This document shows positions 23,079 through 33,149 of a stretch of DNA of 64,000 bases, in pieces. The stretch lies in NCBI GenBank assembly GCA_030998015.1, contig JARWMV010000244.1:434001-498000 (forward strand), read 5' to 3'. The position numbers and the translations under genes are program-made. Origin of the DNA: Ceratorhiza oryzae-sativae (Eukaryota; Basidiomycota; Agaricomycetes; Cantharellales; Ceratobasidiaceae). Within the stretch, counting starts at the first letter, position 1; every line of letters starts with the position of its first letter. The notes under the pieces were generated by a model that saw only the letters and a program-made list of their open reading frames with translations, was not told the DNA's origin and did no database searches.

Positions 23079-24513
23079 ATGTTTGACAACATCGTTGCCG
23101 CAGATACTGTCAGAGCAGAATGCTGGACTCTCGCTGGATTTGCTTTGGTATTATACGACCATGGTGCGCCAGAGCATCATAGAGTTTGACACACGGGCCT
23201 AACTTTAACGCCTGAAGCTCTGACTTTTCCAGTGGAGGCTGAACGAGTATGGCCAGCACAGGTACTTTGAACAGTCTTGGAGCCAATGGCAACCACTATA
23301 CTAACCATATCGCTCCAGTGGAGCGCGATGAAATTTGCGTTTCTAGCCAACCGATATCTATCGCCCGTAGTGCTTGCGTTTGCCTGTGCGAGTGAGCAAT
23401 TAAATCTTTATTATTGATTAATTTATTAAATCTTAATTTTAGTTAACTCGAGAGAATTGCAAGGGTTGAACGAGTCGGTACGTTCGAATAAGCCGTACTC
23501 TATATTCATGTAGTAAACTAACCAAAAGCTTGAAGTTGTGAGCCGATTTCCATTAAAAACTCAGCATATATTCATCTGCTGCCTCCCAAGCTGCGAGAAG
23601 GCGATTGTGACTTCGATGGTGGCTGAACCATTTTTGGTTTCGATTGGTAGCTGTAAGTTGACCATCATGATTCACGAATATTTCGTAATTTTCTTCCAAG
23701 TTGTCCTTTGTACTAGGGTATACATGCTTTGGGGGGCTCATCGCACAGCGTTCTGGGTGTTATCCACGTGCTGGGCGGTCTATTTCTTGGTTGATGTCAT
23801 TACTCTCCCGACATTCCTCTGGCGTAATATGAGTAAGTCGACGGCCACAGTGGAGCATGAATGCATGCCAACAATGACCGCCTTCTGAGCACAGTCGAGA
23901 TCGTTTATTTGCCCGAGTACAATGTCTGCTCGATCAACACAGAAACTGGATTTTGGATGATGTACCTTTGTGGCATCCTATTCCATAGTATACTGGCCTT
24001 CCTCTTATTCTGGGTTTGGTTGTCGACCCCAAGGTGAGTAGCCCTATTCTTTGTACAATTTATCTACACAAGTTGAATCATGGGGACCCAGAGACGCAAA
24101 AACTCAACTTATGCACGTCGCTGTGCGAGATGGGTGCGTCTACTATATTGTCATACTGTTTTCAGTCATGATGGCCATGTTTTTCGGCATGTATGCGAGG
24201 GTATGTTTGGGACACTCCAACTGCAACGATTTACCATCTGTGACACTGAACGACTTTTTAGCCCTCATTAAGCATGCTGCCCTTTTACTTTATATTGGCC
24301 ACTACTTCAGTCTCAATATCTCGATTGCTTCTGTCAATAAACGATGATAAAGAAGGTAGAGAATGGGGCCAAGTAGTCAAGGTAGAGGCGTCGTACCTTG
24401 AGCTTGTTGGCTTGAAAAGCAGCGGAGAGGTTATAGTGAATACCCCTGAGCCAGTGGATGACCCCAGTTTTCGACCCAAAATCGTGGTTACACGAGTTGG
24501 AAGCTATGTATGA
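23079..24513 (+). CDS. DUF6533-type multi-pass membrane protein
   Basis: Member of the large agaricomycete-specific family of seven-helix proteins with an N-terminal DUF6533 domain; no molecular function is established. Exon 1 (23079-23163) encodes MFDNIVAADTV then CWTLAGFALVLYDH, the hallmark first helix. Exon 2 (23233-23261) gives VEAERVWPAQ and exon 3 (from 23319) gives WSAMKFAFLANRYLSP, matching the family's W-x-x-x-K-x-x-F-L-x-N-R-Y block. Later exons carry helices such as 'TIMIHEYFVIFFQVVLCTRVYMLWG', 'FWVLSTCWAVYFLVDVITL', 'ETGFWMMYLCGILFHSILAF' and, in the last exon, 'MLPFYFILATTSVSISRLLL'. A short acidic cytosolic tail ends at 24,513. Middle exon joints are uncertain. It may act as a receptor-like protein, but that is only inference from topology. 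Confidence 0.7.
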
Positions 24514-24935
24514 TGGACTTGTATTACCTTTATGCCTATGTTTTTATAGATACCCCTCTGTAACTATGCACCTTGTCCATAGAATAGTCATTTATATAGT
24601 TTTGAATAAAAACATATGCTCGTTTGTAGATATCGGGACCACTCGAAACCAGAAACCCGACCCCAGGCGACTCTTTTGGGCCTTGTCATCTGTAGCTATT
24701 GATGAGCGCCCGGCGTTAAAAATGCGACGCCACTCGTTGATTCTGTGCGCTGACGTCTACCATGCCTGGGATTCGAAAATTCCTGCCTATAAGTCGAAAA
24801 GGCTCGCGTGCCGGTGAAAAAGCACGCTCCGCAAGGATGTCAGAGGTGATTGGCCAACGTACGTTATGACCGAACAGACACTCAAGGCATTCGGTTGCGT
24901 ACACCCCACAGAACAGCAGACGATGGATCAATAGG

Positions 24936-26534
24936 ATGCCCCCAGAGCTCTTAAGTACAATTTTCTTGCTAACGGAAGATATGCAGCGCGGCTCCAGATT
25001 GATGAACCTGCCGTATTCGGGTTTCCAAGACGTAGCTGTGGTGAGCGTCCGCTTGCGCATGTCGAGCTGACCCTATTCTGACATGTAAACTGATATAGCG
25101 AGTGTGTCAGCATTGGCGGACGGTCGCAATAAGCACACCCATGGTAAGATTCTGGCTGCATTAACCCCATGCTGGCGCTGACTCTTTGACTAGCTTTGGA
25201 CATATATTTATATTTCTCAACCGCCACCTCATCGACTGGCAGAAATATACCTTGATCGCTCGAGTAAATGCCCCCTTGATATTGATATTGAGATGAGGTC
25301 ACTCTATATAGGTGATACCTCACCTTTTGCCGTGGCGCCCCAGGTCCATATGGCCCTCGAAACCCTAAACTACATTGTTACCCACCACGGCACTCTTGAC
25401 CGATGGAAAAGCTTGTTGGTGCATGCAAAGGCAGCCGAGGTGTTATTCGAAGTAGCTGGCTTTATTAACACGGCACCAACTCCAGCTCTACGCTTCCTGT
25501 CACTAAAATGGAAGCACCGCATTTACTCGGTGGCAGAACAAGAAGCAAGCTCTATACTATCTGCTCGAGATAAACTCGGTGATTCTCATTCTTTATCGCA
25601 TGGCCCGCGCCGCCCCCATCTAAGTCGCGTAGATCTCGAGGGGATACCATCCGCATTCATCTTTGGGCGAGCGACCCCGCTGTTGTCCAACTTGACTCGG
25701 CTAAAGCTTGTGTGTGCACACGTGCTTTATAGCATCGAAGGTCTCAGCAGTCTGCTCGCTGCCAATCCTCACCTAGAACACCTTACTCTCGACATGGGCG
25801 TCGCCAAAGGTGGCTCGGTCGGGAACATAAAGACCGGACCGTTCCAAGTATCCCTACCGCGCCTGCGGTACTGGTCGCTCAACGCCACAAACGCATACGA
25901 CTGGGGCGTGTTCCTGCTCCAGATCGTCGACGCTCCGGACCTCGAAACCTTCGAGATTCACGCGACCACACGTTTGACGCTGCACGACGCCGACCCCGCG
26001 ACGGTCTCGTTTATGTGCATCGGCCGGAAGAACGGCTTGCTGATGCACAACGGCACGAACCCGAGTGGAGCCATGCCGCCCGTGTACGGCCCGCCGTTTC
26101 CGGCGCTCAAGCATTTTATTCTCAAAAACGTGCATACGGCGAGCCAGCGCACGATCGCTCGGCTGCTCGAGGCGTACCCGATGGTGACCGAGGCGACGGT
26201 GAGCCTGTCGGTATTGAGCGCGCTAGCGGGTGATCCTAGCTTGTTGCCCAACCTGACGCGGTTGACGTATTCGGATGCGCGCGGGACGGGGTTTGCGAGT
26301 GTGATCCAGCGGTTTACGAAGAGTCGGTCGAGGCCGGGTCGACCGTTTCCTGAACTGGTGATCGAGTTTACGGCAAGGGCGACGCCCACGTTGGAGTACG
26401 TGAATAGTTATCCCGGGGTCGACTATAGGCTCCCACTGAGTGACATGGTGGGTCGTTTGAGCATATACGACCGAGTACCGCCTTATGTGTCGGATAGTGA
26501 TCTCTCGGGCGGGGACAGTTCGTCCGAGGCCTGA
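24936..26534 (+). CDS. F-box/LRR-like protein
   Basis: Typical agaricomycete F-box protein, probably an SCF ubiquitin-ligase adaptor. Exon 1 carries the F-box core 'INRMPPELLSTIFLL' up to 25,040. Exon 2 (25,099-25,143) gives RVCQHWRTVAISTPM and the large exon 3 (25,194-26,534) starts LWTYIYISQPPPHRLAEIYL. Together these make the usual 'V-C-x-x-W-R-x-V-A-x-x-T-P-x-L-W' junction. About 400 residues of irregular leucine-rich repeats follow (for example 'LLSNLTRLKLVCAHVLYSIE', 'LEHLTLDMGV'), ending in an acidic tail SDSDLSGGDSSSEA. Reading back from the F-box there is a stop and no ATG other than the one inside RMPPELL, so an upstream exon with the true start may lie before 24,900. Exon 3 becomes notably GC-rich after about 25,850. 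Confidence 0.75.
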
Positions 26535-28855
26535 CACAGATCAGCACGCTGCGTTCTGCTTTTTGGAACATCGAAACCCGTGTGTATAGATTTGCAACTC
26601 TAATATATATTCGCGATAGTTAACGTTGAGTCCAACATGTGTTTTGTCCGAAACGAGTCCATTTACCCCTGTACCTTGGCTGTAACCGTTTCCTCGCCAC
26701 TCAGACCTGTCCAAAGTCACCAACTAAATAGAGGCCGATGCTCTCGTCCTTGTCACTCCATGCTCTATTGTGCTCCATTTCTGCCGCCAATGAAGCAAGC
26801 TCGCGAAATCCACATTTCAGGCGCTCCGAGAGCACAACAACGTCAAACAATGTCGGGGTTCCTGCGACCCGACTTTTTTATTTATTCCCGGAGAAGAGAA
26901 GAAAAGGGAGGGGGGGGGGCTGGTTTATCCGGTAAAAGGGAAAGATAGTGCAAGTGGCTGAGTGATCGAGGTTATGGCCATACTGGATAAAGTTGCAGAT
27001 GGGATGAGCGATCGTGCTGGATGACAAGCTGAAACCACACAGAGGACGTCTCACTCGCTTGGGGGAGGGGGGGGGGTAGCATGTTTCGATCGACCGAGGG
27101 GACACACAGATTAGGTGCGGAATTAGGCCGGGAGGTGTCAAGAATAAATGCGTCGAACCGCCCGCGCGCACGGTTATCCTTTCATCCCGGTCTTGTGCAT
27201 GGTGTTCGGAGCGAAACTGAACGATCAACCAAATTGCTCGCTTTGTCGCGCCTAGAATTGATCAGAATTCAAGCAATCAATCAAGTTGCCCGAAAAAGTA
27301 CGAGTGCGGTCGTGGGCTGCACAAACGATTACGTGAGAGAGAGAGAGAGAGAGAGGAGGGGGCAGGTAGGAACAAACGGGATGCGGCTTGACATGTGGTG
27401 TCTTGAAAGTTCAAGCGTGGCGCTGCGATGGACGAGACTTGGGGCAAACGCGAATTTGAGTTGTTGCTGTGCAGAACCGAAAGTCGTGTTCGGAACCGCG
27501 TGTGCGAGGTGATAGTGGGATTCCTTGTTGGGTAGTTACATGAATGTATGGCGTGGCGCGACTTAGGGGGGAGGGGGATGAGCAGGGTGGATAGTGATAG
27601 AGTTGGCTCGGTGATATTGTTGAGCCAGCACGCAGGAGAGACAGGAGACCGTTTGAGTAGTTCCTGATTTCTAATCGCCGTGAGTCCTCAATGACGGGCG
27701 ATGGAGGTCGATGCGCAAAGCTTAACGATCGTACGCGCCTCTAGTTTGGGTCTGAAGAAAATTCAGCCCTTGGATAAAATGTGGTAAACATGGGCGGGTG
27801 ACCGCTCACCTGAAAAACGGCAGAGGATATCCAGGGTCGATTCCGGCGGGTGTATTTTCCAGGCATGTGTCTCTGTCGAAGTAAGTATGTGGACATTGTC
27901 CCTGATCACACAAGGACCGGTCGGTCATGCAGATGGGGCTTGTGGTTCCCACTTCGATGAGCTTTTTCGGAGCCGACTGATCGCGATGAGGGTTTAGCGT
28001 ATGAACATCAGCATATGTATTTCACCTCATTGTCCAAACAAGTCGGCTCTAAGAGACGAGGGGGAAAAAGCTACCGGTTGCCGAGGACTATGCTCGAAGC
28101 CGCTAGTGCCTAAAGTCGCAACGACGAAGCGAAGCGGGTGCAAGTAGCGCGCGAGGGCATGGCGAGGATCTACATGGTCGGGGATAAGGGATGGCAGCAA
28201 GGCAGAGAGGTTTAAGACAATTCGGGCGGCGGGTAGACGCTGGAAAAGCGCGCCGAGTGGAAAGAAGCAGGCCGGACACAAAGCCAGAAAAGCAGACCCG
28301 ACTGCCGGAAATGAAGCAAATCACATCGAGTCGGGCGGACCTCGTGTTTCGGCGTGCGGGCTGAAGATCGTGGGGGGAAGCCGGATTAGATATGGAAGCC
28401 CGGCGGGCATATGACGAGGGTAAGCGACAGGCGAAAAACGCCCCAGATTCGGCCGGAGCGGGTGTCGGCTTTCGTGAAAGGAGCGACACTAGCGGACATC
28501 GGAGTAGACAAACATCCGATATAGATCGATAGTTCTCGTCGCGATGGCCGTCGCTGGGGCTGGGATACGAGGTCCGCTCCGGGGTCATGTGTGGCATCGA
28601 CGACGACGGCGAGTCCGGCTGATTGGGACGGCCGATTGGCGATCGTGTGGCATAGGGTCACGTGGTCCTATGCTGGCTGAGTCTGAAAGCGCAGGCACAA
28701 GCGCCGTGGACCAAGCGGGCGGATGCTTCTGCATTTCTCCGGACACAACGTGCGTATATACGACCACACCGCCGGCCATCTCGTGTCTGCTCCCCCGGCC
28801 CGCCTCCCCCACCCCTCGTCATCGCTGCTGCTGCTGCCCCCGACGACACCACACC
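26535..28855. other. Long 5' region of the Zn2Cys6 gene with G-tracts and GA repeat
   Basis: About 2.3 kb with no supported gene. It contains G runs at about 26,906-26,919 and 27,061-27,076, and an alternating GA tract at 27,335-27,355. The rest is mixed sequence. Open frames here lack domains and introns. The length is unusual for this compact window and suggests an extended regulatory region. Confidence 0.45.
27335..27355. repeat. (GA)n microsatellite
   Basis: About ten consecutive GA units followed by a G-rich stretch, in the region upstream of the Zn2Cys6 regulator gene. Confidence 0.8.
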
Positions 28856-31800
28856 ATGGCAGATCAGCGTGCAGCACAGCGGTCCATCATGCCTGCCGCG
28901 TCTGACAACCCTGTGCGCAAGCGCGAGCGCGAGTCGGAGACGATCGAGAGCCCAGACGACACCGCCAGCAACGGCCTCCCCACCCCCAACGGCGCTGGCC
29001 CGTCGGCGACCAACGGCAACTCGGCTGCGGCTCCCCCCACCGCGGGCGTCCCCGACGGCGAGAAGCCCGTCAAGCCGCACAAGCCGCTGAACCGAGTGCC
29101 CCGTGAGTCGGCTGGTGTTGTTATTTTTGTCGGATCGCGCTGACGGATCGGTGCCACGTCCCGCCAACCAGGTGCCTGCGTGAGTCGCAAACGCCTGGGC
29201 CCTGTCGTGTCGATGCTCATTTTATGTTTATTTTTTGCTCGATGTTCCACCCACCAGAATGCATGCCGAAAGCAAAAAATGCGATGCGAGGGTGCGGACA
29301 ACCCACCGTGCAAACGTTGTCGCCATGCGCACATCGAGTGCATGTTTGAGAAACCAGCGCGCGAGGTCAGCGCTGCCACCGAGCAGGGTCTCGAGTACGT
29401 CCGACATTCCCGCGTCGAGTCCCGCGGCCCCAACTGACCTTGCGCAGACGAATACGATCGCTCGAAAACCAAGTGACTTCGATCCAGCACACGCTCTCCG
29501 AGCTCGTCTCTGCCATCCGCAGCAACCAGCAGCCTCAGCAGCCGCCCCAGCCCGCCCCCACCCATTCCACCTCGGCCCCCTCCCCCTCGTCTGCGACCAC
29601 CGGATCGACCCAGACCCCCCAGATCCATCCATCGCCCTCGCCCTACAGCCCGAGTCTGAATGCCGCGACCGGCTATCCGGCGTTCCACCCGCCGATGGCC
29701 CTCCCGCCGCAAATGATGCCGCAACACCATTCCCACCATTCCCACTCGCACTCGCACCACGGCTCCGAAACGAGCGATCGGGACATGGCAGCCGCCACCG
29801 CACTCGCCATGGCCCAGCGCGGTCACCACAATCAGCAGAATCAGCAGCAGCAGCAGCAACAACAGCGCTACCCCAACGGCAGCAACGGGTACGACCACGA
29901 AAACGGCAACGCCATGTCCCTCCCCCCGTTTTCGGCCTTGAACAACATGTCCATGCCTCCGCCGTCCGGGCGGCAGGGCTCTCAGCAAGGGGCATACAAC
30001 TCGTGTACGTATTCAATTCAGGCGAGCGCCCGACTCGGATTTGGGTTCGAATCTCACGCCCGGGGTGTTGTGTGTTTGTAGATGTGCACAGATCGCCTGA
30101 CCAAGGGCAATCTCCGCAACGAAGCGGAGGTCCAGGAGGATCGAAACCTACGCCGTCCCAACATGGCAGCTTCCATTCAGACGGGGGGTCGTCCTACCAT
30201 TCACATGCCCAGCAGCACCAGCAGCAGCATCATCAACAGCAGCATCACTCCTATTCCCACCATCCTCAAACTCAGCATCACTCGCAACAACAACAGCACC
30301 AACTACAGTATTCGTCCGAACACCACCACAACGGCAACGGATACCAACACCAACAGCACCTCCATCCACCCCATCCACTTCCTGCTCCACCTCAGCAGCA
30401 CCAGCGCCATTCGACCGTCGTACCGAGCTCCAACGTGACGAGCGCCGATAGTTCAGACGACGAGGGCGAGCTGCCCACGCACGGTCTAGTGGCGCCTATC
30501 GAGGTCCTTCGTGGATTAGCCGAGCGCCATGAGCGCGAGATGGGTGGCCAGACCAGGAGCCCGTCCCCGGCGGGCAGCACACCCGCACCACCAAATAGGC
30601 GCCCCCAATCCAACGGCGGCAATGGGGCAGGTCCGAGTGGGAAAGACGACGACCGACCGGCCAAGCGGCGCAAGACCTGGCATGTCGAGGAACAGAGCGC
30701 GCCCGATCACGCGTTTCCGGACGTGGTGACCAAGGGGATCATTAGTGAGCAGGAAGCTAGGGAACTGTTCGCGATGTACGTGCTGCCATCGGGCCCCCCG
30801 GATGTTCTAGAATGGGGACACAAAGGCTAATGGAATGATGATAGATTCTATCGAGGGTGTTCCACGTTCTTGCCCGTGTTCGATATGGCGGTGGACACGT
30901 ATGATGCACTCCATCAGCGTTCTCCATTTTGTGTAAACACGATCTGCATGGTTGCTGCTAGGTGCGTACATCCATTTCGTTTAATCTACCCCACACGCAA
31001 CCCGCCAACACGTTTTTTTTTGATTCGATAGGGTTCGGGATGGAGGAGGCAAGTACACCCATTTTCGCTTCCTGACCCCACGTTTATCCACGTTCATCTG
31101 CCTGCCTTGCGATCGAGACCGGGACTAACGGTTTTCAACCTTTTTCAACAGACAGCGACACGTACCAAAAATGTCGCGCCGAGGTCGAGGAGATCTCTCG
31201 TCACACGTTGTTCACGCCCGTGGCAAGGCAAGAGGCTGTTCAGGCCATGGTCTTGGTCTCTGGCTGGTCTCTGAACGGATGGCTTCCTGGCGGCCACGCG
31301 GTCAGGATGGGATTGGAGATTGGTACGTTCTTTGATGTGTGCGGGGGATGAGACTTTGTCGGAGGGTTGATGATTTATCTCTCTCTTGACAGGCATGCAC
31401 AAGGCTTGGCCGCGTTTGTTCAAGCGAATGCGCCAGGGCAAAATATCGGTCTCGCAAGAAGAGCGTCAGTTGGTGATCTCTGCCAGGACCTGGTTTGTGT
31501 TGTTCCTATTTGAGCATCAGTGAGTCAGCGGTCCTGGGTCCCCCCTTCCTCGTGGGTTTGGTGTGTATGCGGAGAGACTCAAGCTTCTGTTGGTCAGAAT
31601 CTCATTTGGAACCGGGCGCCCGGCGATCCTTCGCGAGGACGAGTCTATCGCCCGATGTCGGATGATCCTTCAACACCCACTCTCGATCCAGGACGATATG
31701 CGCCTCGTCTCGATGGTCGAGCTCATGGTCCTGCGGGAGCAGATCCATAACCAGCTAGCTCCGTACGAGGGTCCCGTCGAAGACCGCGTGTACAAGGTCT

Positions 31801-32902
31801 TGCATCAGGCCGAGGCGGATTTCCGAGCGTGGTACGAAGAGTGGGACCAAATGTTTTCGCAAAAGTACGAGGACGCGGCGTTTTATCGGCAGAGCCTGAT
31901 GATCCAGCGAGATTTTGGAGAGCTGTATCATAATGCCACAGCGTTGAGGTAAGCGCTTTCTTTCGTTGCGTCGATGGATTGTCGGAGGTATTGACTCGGG
32001 ACCGCTCAAGGGGTATACGTGGGCCAGAAGATGTGTCTAGGATGCCGCCCGAGCAAAAACTGGTTGCCCAACGTGCGATCAAGCTTGCCAAGCGCGGTCT
32101 AGACAATTGTATTCGTTCTGTAACTTATCGCGAAGGTCTCAAATATGGTATGTTATTTTCCGGCTTCTTGTTCTGATTAGAGCTGACCGAATTGGTTAGC
32201 TGTTCATTTTACCCATGTAACCGCCACGTTTGCGGCGTCCTTTTTGATTCGGCTCACTCGCCTGTTGTAAGTCTTTCCGATTCGAAGGAACCCCCCCGTA
32301 CACGTTGGTTAACGAGGCTATCTAGTCCTCAAGACTGTGATCCGAATGCCATCATGGCTACCGTCGAAGATCTTGTTCATTTGCTTTCCAATAGTGAGTT
32401 CTTTTTTTACCCTAACCCCTCTTCCCCCTCGCCTATCCCCACACATTCTTACCAATAATCGGCAGTACCCGCTGGGCGTTACGCCCGCAGCCTGCGTCTC
32501 ATGTTGCGTTCGGCGCGACGGCGCAGGGTGCTCCCCCCGCGTCCTGCCGGTCCCGTGGACCGCGCGGGGAACCCGCCCGTGCTGTTCGGCACCCCGCCCC
32601 AAGGCGGCTACCTCGACGGCAGCTCACCCCAGCAATTCGTCGGTGCTTCGCCCGGCACGCACGGCGAGAGCTCTGTCTCGCCCCATGCGGCGTTCAACCT
32701 CATGTCCTCGAACGGCATGGCCGGACCCGGTCAAGAGTTCGACCCGTACCTCCAGGGCTTTGAGCTCGCGCCCGGCCAAGAGGTGCCCGTCTGGTTGTCC
32801 GAGTCGAGCTTGGGCGACGCCGCGTTGTCCCAGTTTGGCCTCGAGGCGTTTGTGATTCCTCAGCAGTACGATCCCAACTCGGGCGAGACCCAGATTTGGT
32901 AG
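28856..32902 (+). CDS. Zn2Cys6 fungal transcription factor with Fungal_trans domain
   Basis: Nuclear sequence-specific regulator. The start ATG at 28856 lies in a strong context (caccatggc). After an acidic Ser/Thr-rich leader, the binuclear zinc cluster reads RACNACRKQKMRCEGADN then PPCKRCRHAHIECMFEKP, with six Cys in the canonical spacing. It is assembled from exon 1 (to 29,102), an 8-nt micro-exon (29,172-29,179) and the exon from 29,258. A dimerisation helix follows (RRIRSLENQVTSIQHTLSEL), then a His/Gln/Ser/Pro-rich region (29,520-30,480). The middle homology domain starts after an intron with 'LFAIFYRGCSTFLPVFD' and includes 'VSGWSLNGWLPGGHAVRMGL'. The C-terminal tail ends NSGETQIW-stop at 32,902. 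A 17-nt micro-exon (31,032-31,048) is followed by a GC-AG intron. The target genes are unknown. Convergent with the HLTF-like gene, 247 bp away. Confidence 0.85.
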
Positions 32903-33149
32903 TTTGTGTGTTTCCTTTTTTTTTTTCTTTCATGCTTCCTGTTGTGTGTTTTTTTGTGCTGTCTATTTTTTTTTTTCTGTTGTTGCTTTCATACAGTGGG
33001 GTGGTTATCATCGGGGGTGGTTTACAATTTCGTCATGTCTGTACTGTAGCTATTATCGCACGGGTTTAGTGGGAAAAAAAACACACACAGGAGGGGAAAA
33101 AAAAGTCTGTCGAAACCAGATCTAACCGCCAGAACAATGTGAAAAAAAA
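32903..33149. other. Convergent intergenic spacer with T and A tracts
   Basis: Shared 3' region of two converging genes. It holds several runs of 8-12 T (32,915-32,985) and runs of 8 A (33,070-33,150), consistent with 3'-end and polyadenylation sequence on both strands. No precise signal can be assigned. Confidence 0.45.

Noticed and set aside
28864..29988. A minus-strand open frame of about 370 codons
   Set aside because: Antisense to the first exons and introns of the Zn2Cys6 regulator. It is low complexity (Gly/Arg/Val-rich) with no domain.
30030..30070. T-arm-like word gggttcgaatc within a Zn2Cys6 gene intron
   Set aside because: No matching stem and no room for a tRNA inside the intron.
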